Notes: generated by a model from the letters alone, not told the origin. A stretch of 64,000 nucleotides of DNA from Rebecca billardiae RCC1528 (GCA_965240325.2 OZ251241.1:992001-1056000); one strand, 5' to 3'; shown: positions 10,000-19,976, counted from the stretch's first letter. Numbers and translations: made by a program.

Positions 10000-11701
10000 A
10001 TGGCGGCGAATGAGGAGTTGCGGCCGATGTTCTGCGACCGGTTCAGCGATTTGGAGGCGATGTACACCGTCGGGCGCAAGCTCGGCGTGGGCAACTTCGC
10101 CAAGGTCGTGCAGGCGAGCACCAACATGGACATGCCTCAGCACGGCCTGAAGGCGGGCGCGCAGGTGGCGATCAAGATCGTCAAGAAGCCGAGCCGCGCG
10201 TCGGTGGACAAGCTCGAGATGCTGCAGGCGGAAATCGACGTGCTCCGCACCATCGAGCACCCCAACCTCGTCCGGCTGTACGAGGTGCATGAGACGGCCG
10301 CGAAGCTGTATCTCGTGATGGAGCTGTGCACGGGCGGCGAGCTCTTCGACAAGATCGTCACGCTGGGCAAGTACACGGAGGAGGACGCGCGCTACTTCAC
10401 GTTCAAGCTGCTCAACGCCGTGCTGTACCTCCACGACAAGAAGATCTGCCACCGCGACCTCAAGCCCGAGAACATCCTGCTCAGCTCGGCGCGCGCCGAC
10501 GCCGAGCTCAAGATCTCCGACTTTGGGCTCAGCCGGATCACGATGGGCAACGGCATGCGCGAGCAGATGCTGCACACGCGGTGCGGCACGCCGGGGTACG
10601 CGGCGCCCGAGGTGCTCGTCTCCGAGCGCGAGACCGGCTCGGGCGGGCGCAACTACGGCCTCGCGTGCGACATGTGGGCGGTCGGCGTGATCACGTACAT
10701 CTTGCTGTGCGCCTCGCCGCCGTTCCACGGCAAGACGGATGCGGAGATGAACGCCAAGGTGAAGCGCGGCGAGTTCGCGTTCCCCGAGCGGTACTGGGGG
10801 CACATCTCGGACTCGGCGAAGGACTTCATCTCCAAGCTCCTCGCCGTCGACCCCGCGAGGCGGCTCACCGCCATGGAGGCGCTGCAGCACGACTGGACGA
10901 CCTCAATCGGCGTGCACACACTCGACCTGCTCGGCCCCGCGTCGCTCTCGCAGGCGGCGTCGGTGCTCACGGCGGACGGGGGCACGGCGAGCTCGACGTT
11001 CCGCGGGCGCATGGGCGCGCTCGCGCGCGAGCGCCGCGCACACCCGGGCCGCGAGCTGCAGGAGCTCCTCGGCCTCCCAGCCGACGAGGAGGTGAGGCGC
11101 GCGCGGACGCGGGCGCGCGCCCGGCGCCGGCGCGCGCGGCGCGTTGTCGGCCGCCGCCGCGCGATCGCGCGATCGCGCCGCGCGCGCCCGCCGCGGCGCG
11201 CTCGGCACGTGCTCGGCCGCCGCCGCGCGATCGACCGCGCGCGCGTGCTCCGCGCGCGAGCGCGGCCGTGCGCCTGCTCAGCGCGGCACCGTGACCCCCG
11301 TTCGCCCGCGCCGCGGCCGGGCGGCGCAGGAGCTCGATCGCTTCCGCTGCACGCACGCGGAGGTGCACGGCGTGCTCCTGATCACGCAGTCCAACGTCGC
11401 GTTCCTCTCGACGACGGAGACGGAGATGGTCGTCCTGCCCGTGCACGCCGTGGTCGCCGTCCGCACCACGCGGTACCAGAAGTGGAACACGCACTCGGAC
11501 AACTCGCTGATGCTCCGGATGGAGAGCGGCAAGACCGAGCAGTTCGACGGCTTCTGGGAGCGCGACGAGTGCCTCAACCTCATCCTCGCAGCGGGACGCT
11601 TCTGTGGGCACACCATCGCGGTGGAGACAGACGGCGAGGACGCGCCGAGCGCGGGCGCCGGCGCTCGCGCGACGCCCTCCAAATCCACGGCCGCGAGCTA
11701 A
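10000..11701 (+). CDS. CaMK-like Ser/Thr protein kinase with C-terminal GRAM domain
   Basis: Exons 10000-11091 and 11330-11701 give 487 residues. The kinase domain (about residues 20-300) has G-loop GVGNFAKV, VAIKIVKK, catalytic HRDLKPEN, DFG, GTPGYAAPE and the CaMK-type C-lobe (DMWAVGVITYILL). The exon junction falls inside ELLGLPADEE/ELDRFRC, the typical start of a GRAM (PH-GRAM) domain, which continues as GVLLITQSNVAFLS and ends near FWERDECLNLI. Splicing therefore restores a domain, which supports the intron. GRAM domains usually bind membrane lipids or proteins, so recruitment to a membrane is a reasonable inference. No EF-hands or clear calmodulin site are seen. The intron (238 bp) is dominated by CGCGCGATCGC-like repeats. 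The ATG at 10000 is the first in frame; 9970 is TTG. Confidence 0.88.
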
Positions 11702-12300
11702 CACAGTCGTCACATGCTGCCGCGGGCGCGGTTACCGAGACGTAACAGGATAGCCGATGCTCGATAGTCGTCGCGCTCGAGTCCACTGCTCGCGACCGGC
11801 AGCGGTGCCTCTCCAGCTCTAGTGGCTCTAGTGAGTAGTGCGCCCTGCCCGCGCATGCCGCCTGTGCGGCTCATCCGACGAGTCATCTGAGTAGTCACTC
11901 TGACTACAAAGTTCGTCCCGCGCGGGACTCGGGTACGGGGTAGTGTCGGGGACCCCTGCAATTTGGCGCCTGCAATCCTGCATCATAGCCGTAGGCTCCG
12001 TGGAAACGTTGGTCGTTTTTCGGGCGGAGGGCGGGAACGAGCATCATGGCGCACCTTGTTCGCACGTGTCGGTCAATGGCTGGGTGGCGGCGGTCACGCG
12101 GCGGCGGGTTAGCTGAGTCCGTCGTCGGCTGGCGGCGGCGGGATTGACGACGACGAGTCCGACGTGCTCGATCGTTCCGGGGAGCCCGAGGCGGAGAACA
12201 CGTACGTGTCCGGCTACATGGATGCGGACGAGCATCATGATGATCCCGTCGCTCCGCCTTGCGGCTCGCATGACGAACATGCGGCGTCGAGGAGGCGAAC
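11702..12300. other. Intergenic, possibly containing the 5' remnant of the next relic
   Basis: No intact gene. From about 12110 a frame rich in D/E (IDDDESDVLD, MDADEHHDD) runs toward 12290 and matches the acidic style of the following broken gene. The relic may therefore begin here, with one more frameshift near 12290. The rest shows nothing recognisable. Confidence 0.4.
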
Positions 12301-14037
12301 ATGGCGCGCGCTCAGGGTGATGCGCCAGAAAGTGGCGAGCACATGTTCGTCGACGCTGCCGAGCCTATGGTCGTTGCCGAGGACGCAGAGGAGGACGCCG
12401 ATGGTGGCCTGACTCTGCCGGCTGCAGCACTCGCGGCTGAGTAGCACTCGCGGCCGAGCAGCACTCGCGGCCGAGCCGGCGCGCGTCCCTGTGTCGCGCG
12501 AGGGCGGAACGGTGAAGCCGGACGCGAAGCAGGAGTGTGTGTACTTCTCTCTCCGCGCGATCGGCACCACGGCGCGTGCGGGAGGGAGCGCCGGTGCAGC
12601 CAGGCATCGGCTGGTCGAGCTCCATATCGTCGCCAGCATCAACACACTTCCGGGGCCAGATGAAGATGCTGAGGCCGAGCTGGAGCCGATCAAGGTGGGT
12701 GCGTGGGCGGGCAAGTTCAACACGGCGGGAGTGCCCATCGCACCTGACCCGGAGTGGCATGCGCTCACGGCCGAGGCCGTGGCGACCAAGCCGGACTTCG
12801 CATCGGAGGTGGACGGTCTGCTGGATTGGATGAAGGAGATCATCACGGACACCGGGTCTGATGGCATTCTGTGTGCGCACGGCGGCGACTCGTACGACTT
12901 CCGCCGTCTCGCGCTCGAGCTGGCCGCCGCAGAGCGGCTGCTGCCAGCGAGGGTGCAGATGTGCGCTGACCCCGCGGCGATGGCCCGTCGCTTCAAGGAG
13001 GAGGACTGGCAGGAGTGGACCAAGGGCAAGCCGGTGATGAGCCCGAGATCCATGGTCACGTTCGAGATGCAGAGCCGCTGCGAGGCAGGCTGTGGTGTGT
13101 CGGATTGGGCCGACGCAACGGCGCTTGTCATGCACGGGCCCGCAGTCGCTGCTGCCCTGCACAAGGGCAAGGTCGGTGCGCGCTGGCTTGACGAGCCGAG
13201 CCGAGCGCGCAGCCGACGGCGGCGGCGGCCGCCGCTGCGGCAGGGCAGCAGGTGGCAGCGCAGCGAGCGCCCACCGGCGTGATGCTCTGGGCGCGGCGGA
13301 GCCTGGCAACCTCGGCGCAGCGCGGGCACGAGCCAGTGACAGGTGCCTGGGTCGAGCTCGACATGGGTGAGATGCAGGACGAGCTGCAGCGCGTCGGCGC
13401 TGCGAGTGGCGAGCCCGTGCAGCCAGCGGCTCTCCGCGCGCGCGATCTGAGGCGACAGGACAAGATTGCAGCGGTGAAGAAGAAGAGGGCGCGACAGCGC
13501 GAGGACGGGAGCTGGCACGCGAGCGAGGCGGCCCCATGGCCGAGCCGCGAGCTGTGCGCGCACCTAGCCGGACACGGCTTCGTCACGCGCCGGGGCAAGC
13601 TCGTGGGCGTGGCGCTGGACGGAGTCGGCGCTCTCGGCGTTGCGCTGCTCCGCTTCATACTCACGTTGCCCATTCTGTCGACGGTGGTGGCGGCGACGAA
13701 CTGGCGGGCGACGCAGAAGGTGGTCGAGGTGCGGCGCGCGCGCGCGCGCGGCGTGCGACCACCGGCGAGGCGAGGCGTTGTTTTGATAACGCCACCTGTC
13801 TCCCGCGGCGCGATCGCGGCTGCGCGCGACTGCTGTCTCATCAGGAGAAGCAGGACGGCAAGACGGTCGTCCGCCCGGGTGATCGACGACCGGTCGCATC
13901 AATATCAGTGCAACGCGTGTCAGTGCGCTGCATCAGAAGTAGTCACCGGCCGCTTCGTGCGCGTGGCAGCCGCCCGTCAATGCGGCATCGTCCGCTGCTC
14001 CGCCACCGCCACTGGTACACGCTGCGACGATGAGTGA
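12301..14037 (+). pseudogene. Frame-broken gene with degenerate DnaQ-like (DEDD) exonuclease region
   Basis: Three frames must be joined to read this locus. Frame 12301-12444 (acidic, from an ATG) stops at TAG 12442-12444, inside the first copy of a 17-bp tandem repeat. The frame of 12461-13282 continues it, and that of about 13200-14037 ends at TGA. The middle segment resembles a 3'-5' exonuclease: a beta-strand-like block YFSLRAIG where DLETTG is expected (both acidic residues lost), ILCAHGGDSYDFRRLALEL matching the ExoII HNxxFDxxxL block (Asp kept), and DWADATALV near ExoIII. The second break lies at a 5-bp tandem repeat (agccg, about 13193-13205), after which a poly-Ala stretch leads to a basic Arg/Lys-rich tail. 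Both breaks sit in short tandem duplications, so decay by slippage or assembly error must be considered. A mobile-element origin is possible but unproven. Confidence 0.5.
12427..12475 (+). repeat. 17-bp tandem repeat, 2.9 copies, that breaks the reading frame
   Basis: Copies at 12427-12443, 12444-12460 and 12461-12475 of gcactcgcggcYgagYa. In the upstream frame the first copy ends GAG TAG, and two extra copies add 34 bp. The downstream exonuclease-like frame fits exactly if only one copy is counted. Confidence 0.85.
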
Positions 14038-14529
14038 CGGTCTGATCGCCGACGCATTCATGACAGTGAGCAGCAGCAGCACGCAAACAATATACGGCCA
14101 AAACGCGTAAAAAGCCCCAAAATAAAACTGCTCCGACGGAATTCTCCCCTGCTTGCTTTTTCACCGGGAGCACCGCCCGGAAAAAAAAGAATCGGTCCAA
14201 AACGATGGCGTCAATGTACCAGGCGCCCCCCCCTCGACCCGCCCCTCGCGCGGCGGCTCTCACTCGCCGCGATGGACGAATCGAGCGACGCCCGGCTGGG
14301 GCTAGGCGGTCCGCTCGGGGGCACGATGTGCACCGCCGCGCATCTCGCCTCCGGCCCTCCGCAGCGTCCGCGGCGAGGCCGCAAAGTGCCTGGAACCACA
14401 TGGAACCACAGGGGGCGTACGGATAGGCGAGCACACCCGGACGTCCCCGTCCGGTGAAGCCAAACACGGGCGCCGGTTGGTCGCTTAGGTGCCGCGCGGC
14501 GCGCTCGGCCCGGTGCGCCCGGCGGCCAC
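14038..14529. other. Intergenic, upstream of the first armadillo-BTB gene
   Basis: No convincing coding sequence. A 73-codon frame from 14205 is Pro/Arg-rich and lacks motifs. The block holds A-rich runs (about 14099-14130 and 14180-14190) in otherwise GC-rich DNA. Confidence 0.5.
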
Positions 14530-16359
14530 ATGGCATTTGTCCAGAAGGCCGTGGCTCGCGCTCGGTCACTCGCCTCGGCGGCCATCGGCCCCGCCACGCT
14601 CTCTGACCTCGTGCGCGCGCTCGAGACGACGCCACGTGATGACGAGGCCATCGTGCGCGCCCTCACGCCGTTCTGCGTTCCGAGGATGGGCCGCAAGCTC
14701 GAAGAGCCCGATGCAATCGAGCGAGGCGGCTCGGTTGCAACCGTTGTGCGCATGCTGGGAGCATCACACGAAGCAAGCGTTCGAGCTGCTGCGGCGGCAG
14801 CTCTCGCGACGGTTGCATCCCAGGTCCCTGGCTGCGTGTCACAGGCTGGCGCGGTGCAGCCCCTCGTGGCCATGCTGCAGACAACCGATGCTGAAGGGAT
14901 GCACAAGGCGGCAGCTCTTGCTCTCTTCTACCTTGCTTACGATCCCCCGCTCCGCGCTCCGATCGCCGAGGCTGGCGCGATCGCACCGCTCGTCGCGCTG
15001 CTGAAGTCCAGCACAGATGCGAAGGCTTGGTGGTATGCAGCGGGTGCTCTCTTCAACCTTGCTTGCGATCCCCCGCTCCGCGCACCGATCGCAGAGGCCG
15101 ACGCGATCTCGCCGCTCGTCGCGCTGCTCACGTCCAGCACAGATGCGTACGCTCTGGGCAATGCAGCGGGTGCTCTCGGCAACCTTGCTTCCGATCCCCC
15201 GCTCCGCGCACCGATCGCCGAGGCTGGCGCGATCACACCGCTCGTCGCGCTGCTGAAGTCCAGCACCGATTCGAGGGCTCTGCGCAATGCAGCGGGTGCT
15301 CTCGGCAACCTCGCCAGGTCAGACTCGCTCTGCGCGCCGATCGTCGAGGCTGGCGCCATCCCTCCGCTCGCTTCAGCGGTGTGCTCATCCTACCGTACCA
15401 CTCGAACACAGGCACAGGGTGTGATCGACGTCCTCGCCAGCTCGGCTGCCGGCCGCGCGGCGGTGGCGAGCAACGAGCAGGCCGTGGGCGCGTTGCTGCG
15501 CCGTGCGCACCAAGACAGCGGGGACGCCTGCATGCAGGCTGCGAAGAAGCTCGTGCGTGACGACGCGTGCTGTGAGCGCGCGCTGGGCTCGGCGGGCGCG
15601 CAGTGCGCTCGGCTGGCGCAGGAAGTCGACGAGCTGCGCGCGTCGCACGAGCAGCTGCTGTCGCAGTCGGCGTTGGTGAGCGAGCCGTCCGCCGCGCGGC
15701 ACAACGTCGTGTTCCGCTGCGCGGACGGCACGCAGCTGGGCGGCAGCCGCGCGCTCCTGATCCACGGCTCGAGCTGCTTTGCGCGGCAGCTGGGCGGCGG
15801 CCTGGCCGAGGGCAGCCGGCGCGAGGTGGACGCCGACCCGGACTTCAGCTCGGCGGCGCACGAGGCGCTGCTGCGCCAGCTGCACGCGGGCGGTCGCGCC
15901 GAGCTGCCCACCGAGCCGGGTCAGGTGCTCGAGCTGCTTCGGCTGGCGTGCAAGCTGCAGCCGCCCGGCGAGGGTGCTGCTGGGAGCGCGCAAGGCACAC
16001 GGCCGTCTGGGCCAGACGCAGCCGATGCGGCCTCTGCGCGCGCTGGCGGTGACCTGCTGGGCCTCGTGGCGGGTCGGTGCGAGGAGGCGGTGCTGGGCGT
16101 GCTGGACGCGGACAACTGCCTGGACATCCTGCGGCACGCGCGCGCGGCGGGAGCTGGCTCTCGAATCAGCGAGGCAGCGCGCGGTGTGGTGAAGGCCAAC
16201 TTGGACGCGATCGTGAGCCAGGAACGTTGGAGTGCGTTCATGCGCGAGGATCTGCTCGAGGCATGCATGCTGATGCAGGCAGTGGCGGTGGACTTCGCTC
16301 ATGCGCATCCACCAGAGGAGCGCGGCGACAGCACGAGCAAGCGGCAGCGCACGTCGTAA
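14530..16359 (+). CDS. Armadillo-repeat / BTB protein, tandem copy 1
   Basis: Single exon, 609 residues. Residues about 70-320 are armadillo repeats with the recurring unit PLRAPIAEAGAI.PLVALL, including three near-identical 42-residue units (126 bp each) at 14941-15318. A short helical linker (CARLAQEVDELRASHEQLL) leads to a BTB/POZ-like domain (NVVFRCADGTQLGGSRALL.. SSCFARQL) and a BACK-like helical end. The tail STSKRQRTS is basic. ARM-BTB proteins are usually adaptors, often for cullin-3 ubiquitin ligases; that role is inferred. The paralogue at 17149 is nearly identical over the BTB half. The ATG at 14530 precedes the conserved VQKAV.RARSLASAAIGP block shared by both copies. Confidence 0.88.
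   Translation: MAFVQKAVARARSLASAAIGPATLSDLVRALETTPRDDEAIVRALTPFCVPRMGRKLEEPDAIERGGSVATVVRMLGASHEASVRAAAAAALATVASQVPGCVSQAGAVQPLVAMLQTTDAEGMHKAAALALFYLAYDPPLRAPIAEAGAIAPLVALLKSSTDAKAWWYAAGALFNLACDPPLRAPIAEADAISPLVALLTSSTDAYALGNAAGALGNLASDPPLRAPIAEAGAITPLVALLKSSTDSRALRNAAGALGNLARSDSLCAPIVEAGAIPPLASAVCSSYRTTRTQAQGVIDVLASSAAGRAAVASNEQAVGALLRRAHQDSGDACMQAAKKLVRDDACCERALGSAGAQCARLAQEVDELRASHEQLLSQSALVSEPSAARHNVVFRCADGTQLGGSRALLIHGSSCFARQLGGGLAEGSRREVDADPDFSSAAHEALLRQLHAGGRAELPTEPGQVLELLRLACKLQPPGEGAAGSAQGTRPSGPDAADAASARAGGDLLGLVAGRCEEAVLGVLDADNCLDILRHARAAGAGSRISEAARGVVKANLDAIVSQERWSAFMREDLLEACMLMQAVAVDFAHAHPPEERGDSTSKRQRTS
14941..15318 (+). repeat. 126-bp tandem repeats encoding armadillo units (copy 1)
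   Basis: Three units starting at 14941, 15067 and 15193. All begin gatcccccgctccgcg or close and encode DPPLRAPIAEA. They are far more alike at DNA level than armadillo repeats usually are, which points to recent unequal exchange. Confidence 0.8.
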
Positions 16360-17148
16360 GCATCAGAGCGCAGCATCACTGGCGGCGGCGCGGAGCCTCA
16401 TCTGTCATCAGTCAGATCGATGATGTGCGACGATTCTGATTTTAGGTGCGCACTCGTACTATCTTGATGATTCATCTCGTCGCATGATGAGGCTTCCGAT
16501 GCGACGACAATAAATATTGATCGATTATAATATATACGCGTTTCACTGAGGACGATGACCGCGTCGTCGAACGATCACGAGGACGAGGCGGCGTGATGAT
16601 CGTCAGAACGGGCGGTGCCCGGCCCTGGGCGTGCTGACAGTACACCTGACGCAGAGTCGAGAGTGCTCCGCCACCATCAGGCACATCCTGGAGAAAGTTG
16701 TTCACCTAGCTTGGTGCCCACTGCCGCCACACTCCCGTTGTGAACGTCGTCAGTTCCTGTCATCGACCCAGTGCTTCGGCCTTTCGGCTTGTAGCTGCTT
16801 CGGACCTTGATTCGGCTCGGGCACTGACCACCTGCGCGCGGTCCCGGCGGCTGCATCAGCTACTCACTGTCTAGGTAGTGGCATACTGCCAGCGGAAGGG
16901 CTGGGCGGCGAAGGCTTCGCCATGCATCGGTCAGAGAGACGGGCTGCCGTCCTAGAACTCAAGTCCGCCATCGCGCTGCTTCCGTGGAGCGACCGTTCAC
17001 CCATCCGGGCCGGGGAGGGGGTTCCGCCGCCGCCAGGCGACAACGACGACGGTTGGCTGTGCGCCCCATCGTCAGCCCCTCGATCATCGTCGATCGAGAG
17101 CGCTTGTCGTTCGAGCGGCGACGAGCGGCTGCCCACTGCGGCGTCCAC
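16360..17148. other. Intergenic between the armadillo-BTB paralogues
   Basis: No supportable gene. An AT-rich patch at 16500-16540 (acaataaatattga) could be the 3' end of copy 1. The frame of copy 2 is open from 16984 but has no ATG before 17149. Confidence 0.5.
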
Positions 17149-18987
17149 ATGACGTGTGTCCAGAAGGCCGTGGTTCGCGCTAGGTCACTCGCCTCGGCGG
17201 CCATCGGCCCCGCCACGCTCTCTGACCTCGTGCGCGCGCTCGAGGCGACGCCACGTGATGACGAGGCCATCGTGAGCGCGCTCACGCCATTCTGCGTTAT
17301 GCCAGGCAGCACAATCGAAGGGCCCGATGCAATCGAGCGAGGCGGCTCGGTCACAACCCTCGCGCGCATGCTGGGAGCATCACGCGAAGCAAGCGTTCGG
17401 GCAGCTGCGGCAGCAGCTCTTGCGATGATTGCGTCCCATATCCCAGGCTGCGTGTCACAGGCTGGCGCGGTGCAGCCCCTCGTGGCCATGCTTCAGACAA
17501 CCGATGCTGAAGGGACGCACACGGAAGCGGTGCGTGCTCTCTACAGCCTTGCTCGCGACCGCTCGCTCCGCGCACCGATCGCCGACGCTGGTGCGATCGC
17601 ACCGCTCGTCGCGCTGCTAAAGTCCAGCACCGATTCGAGGGCTCTGCGCAATGCAGCGAGTGCTCTCTTCAACCTTGCTTGTGATCCCCCGCTCCGCGCA
17701 CCGATCGCCGAGGCTGGCGCGATCACACCGCTCGTCGCGCTGCTCAAGTCCAGCACCGATGCGCGGGCTCTGGGCCATGCAGCGGGTGCTCTCTGCAACC
17801 TTGCTTGCGATCCTTCGCTCCGCGCACCGATCGCCGAGGCTGGCGCGATCGCGCCGCTTGTCGCGCTGCTCGAGTCCAGCACCGATGCGTACACTCTGGG
17901 CAATGCAGCGGGTGCTCTCGCCAACCTCGCCCAGTCAGACTCGCTCCGCGCGCCAATCGTCGAGGCTGGCGCCATCCCTCCGCTCGCTTCAGCGGTGTGC
18001 TCACCCGACCCTACCACTCGAACACGGGCACAGCGTGCGATCGATGCCCTCACCAGCTCGGCCGCCGGCCGCGCGGCGGTGGCGAGCAACGAGCAGGCCG
18101 TGGGCGCGCTGCTGCGTCGTGCGCACCACGACGCCGGCGCGGCGGGCGGGGACGCCTGCATGCAGGCTGCGAAGAAGCTCGTGCGTGACGACGCGTGCTG
18201 TGAGCGCGCGCTGCGCTCGGCGGGCGCGCAGTGCGCCCGGCTGGCGCAGGAGGTGGACGAGCTGCGCGCGTCGCACGAGCAGCTGCTGTCGCAGTCGGCG
18301 TTGGTGAGCGAGCCGTCCGCCGCGCGGCACAACGTCGTGTTCCGCTGCGCGGACGGCACGCAGCTGGGCGGCAGCCGCGCGCTCCTGATCCACGGCTCGA
18401 GCTACTTTGCGCGGCAGCTGGGCGGCGGCCTGGCCGAGGGCAGCCGGCGCGAGGTCGACGCCGACCCTGACTTCAGCTCGGCGGCGCACGAGGCGCTGCT
18501 GCGCCAGCTGCACGCGGGCGGTCGCGCCGAGCTGCCCACCGAGCCGGGTCAGGTGCTCGAGCTGCTTCGGCTGGCGTGCAAGCTGCAGCCGCCCGGCGAG
18601 GGTGCTGCTGGGAGCGCGCAAGGCGCACTGCTTTCTGGGCCAGACGCAGCCGAGGCGGCCTCTGCGCGCGCTGGCGGTGACCTGCTGGGCCTCGTGGCGG
18701 GTCGGTGCGAGGAGGCGGTGCTGGGCGTGCTGGACGCGGACAACTGCCTGGACATCCTGCGGCACGCGCGCGCGGCGGGAGCGGGCTCTCGGATCAGCGA
18801 GGCAGCGCGCGGTGTGGTGAAGGCCAACTTCGAGGCGATTGTGAGCCAGGAACGTTGGAGTGCGTTCATGCGCGAAGATTCGCTCGAGGCGTGCATGCTC
18901 ATGCAAGCTGTGGCCGCGGATTTCGCTCGTGCTCAGTTGTCAGAGCAGCAGCGTGGCGACAGCACGAGCAAGCGGCAGCGCACGTAG
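17149..18987 (+). CDS. Armadillo-repeat / BTB protein, tandem copy 2
   Basis: Single exon, 612 residues, same architecture as the gene at 14530: armadillo array with 126-bp units starting near 17557, 17683 and 17809, linker helix, BTB/POZ-like domain and BACK-like end, finishing KRQRT. From about 18060 to 18890 it is almost identical in DNA to 15435-16260 of copy 1; the armadillo section differs more. Unit variants are reordered: SSTDSRALRN is in the last full unit of copy 1 but the first of copy 2, and a SSTDAY(A/T)LGN unit moves the other way. A four-residue insertion (GAAGG) lies in the linker. The ATG at 17149 gives an N-terminus collinear with copy 1 (VQKAVVRARSLAS). Confidence 0.88.
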   Translation: MTCVQKAVVRARSLASAAIGPATLSDLVRALEATPRDDEAIVSALTPFCVMPGSTIEGPDAIERGGSVTTLARMLGASREASVRAAAAAALAMIASHIPGCVSQAGAVQPLVAMLQTTDAEGTHTEAVRALYSLARDRSLRAPIADAGAIAPLVALLKSSTDSRALRNAASALFNLACDPPLRAPIAEAGAITPLVALLKSSTDARALGHAAGALCNLACDPSLRAPIAEAGAIAPLVALLESSTDAYTLGNAAGALANLAQSDSLRAPIVEAGAIPPLASAVCSPDPTTRTRAQRAIDALTSSAAGRAAVASNEQAVGALLRRAHHDAGAAGGDACMQAAKKLVRDDACCERALRSAGAQCARLAQEVDELRASHEQLLSQSALVSEPSAARHNVVFRCADGTQLGGSRALLIHGSSYFARQLGGGLAEGSRREVDADPDFSSAAHEALLRQLHAGGRAELPTEPGQVLELLRLACKLQPPGEGAAGSAQGALLSGPDAAEAASARAGGDLLGLVAGRCEEAVLGVLDADNCLDILRHARAAGAGSRISEAARGVVKANFEAIVSQERWSAFMREDSLEACMLMQAVAADFARAQLSEQQRGDSTSKRQRT

Positions 18988-19031
18988 TCACGTCGCAGTA
19001 GTACCGTGTAGCCCGGTGTAGCAGTAGCCGT

Positions 19032-19140
19032 TATCACGGCATCAGAGCGCCCAGCATACTGAAATAAATTATATAAGTCGTATATATATATATATCACGG
19101 CATCAGAGCGCCCAGCATACTGAAATAAATTATATAAGTC

Positions 19141-19153
<13 letters not shown>
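19032..19153 (+). repeat. 61-bp tandem duplication
   Basis: Two copies with period 61 bp. Each runs tatcacggcatcagagcg through gaaataaattatataagtc to a TA run. The second TA run has expanded into the long microsatellite that follows. Confidence 0.9.

Positions 19154-19211
<58 letters not shown>
19142..19211. repeat. (TA)n microsatellite, about 35 units
   Basis: Uninterrupted alternating TA of about 70 bp, immediately after the 61-bp duplication. It is self-complementary and likely unstable in length. Confidence 0.95.
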
Positions 19212-19212
<1 letters not shown>

Positions 19213-19334
19213 CACTAGCAGTACGACTATATATCCTGCTGCTCGGATCATCGATGAGTACGTCATAGGTAACGTAGGAGGCAGATGACGGCGGACGAAG
19301 TGCGCGCATGCGCACTGCTAACTCTGATGACGAG

Positions 19335-19976
19335 CTACACGGACGATGAGCCGCCGCCCATCCAGCCAAACAGCCCGCCACCTCTCCGCGCGGGCGGCTG
19401 CTCCGCCTGCTGGGCCCGTGGCGCCTCGGGAGGCGTCTGCGGCGGTGCAGACGGCGGCTGGCTTCGCCCTGGCACGGGTCGTGACGCGCCCGGCTCCGAG
19501 GGCCTGCTCGTCCTCGAAGCTCGGTCCGGCGGCGACTTGGGCGGCGGTGGACCTTGCGGTGCTGTCCGGTGCCGTGGCTCGCTTTCCCGCGCGGGCCGGG
19601 CTCCAGGCACGCTCAAGAGCCCACTCGGCCTTGCCGATCGGGCGGCCGTCGACTCAGCAGGCTGCGGCGACGAGCACGGCTTGCTTTGCCGGACCGGCCG
19701 CCGCGTGCCCGCGGGCTGTGCACCGGCCTGCGGCGCTAGCGGCGCACCCAAGGCGAGCGGGGACATTGCACTCGTCGCGTCCGCAGCCAGCGGGGGCCGC
19801 AGCGGGCTGGAGCGGACTGCGGGCGACCGAGCCTGGGGCGGTGTCGCGGAGGCGCGCGCCGAGCGTAATCGGGGCGGCGTCGACGCGGAAGAGCGCGCGG
19901 TCAGGGGCGACCTGGGCGGTGGCGACGAGTTCGACGGCGGGCCCGAAGCCTGCTGCACCGCAACCACCCCCGTCAT
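19335..19976 (-). CDS. Hypothetical Pro/Ser/Arg-rich protein (uncertain ORF)
   Basis: ATG at 19976 and stop TAG at 19335-19337, about 213 residues. The sequence is low-complexity (PPSNSSPPPRSP, RSQPPSAPPQTPPEAPRAQQ) and ends in a glycine-rich, aromatic tail (GGGLFGWMGGGSSSV) that looks more like real protein than the antisense frame. The frame extends upstream to 20048 without an ATG, so this could be a last exon. Overlapping open frames exist on both strands, including one from an ATG at 19285 on the plus strand. No family is recognised. Confidence 0.3.
   Translation of the reverse strand: MTGVVAVQQASGPPSNSSPPPRSPLTARSSASTPPRLRSARASATPPQARSPAVRSSPLRPPLAADATSAMSPLALGAPLAPQAGAQPAGTRRPVRQSKPCSSPQPAESTAARSARPSGLLSVPGARPARESEPRHRTAPQGPPPPKSPPDRASRTSRPSEPGASRPVPGRSQPPSAPPQTPPEAPRAQQAEQPPARRGGGLFGWMGGGSSSV

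Larger units (their letters stand above)
18988..19334. other. Repeat-bearing intergenic spacer
   Basis: Contains the 61-bp direct duplication and the (TA)n tract annotated separately. An AATAAA-like word (gaaataaattat) occurs in each 61-bp copy and could serve the upstream gene. No coding sequence is supported. Confidence 0.6.

Noticed and set aside
11092-11329. GCGATCGC-like repeats suggesting a regulatory or HIP1-type element
   Set aside because: They lie within an intron of the kinase gene dominated by CG alternation and are better explained as intron low complexity.
14205-14426. 73-codon frame upstream of ARM-BTB copy 1
   Set aside because: Pro/Arg-rich, no counterpart upstream of copy 2, and no motif; treated as untranslated.
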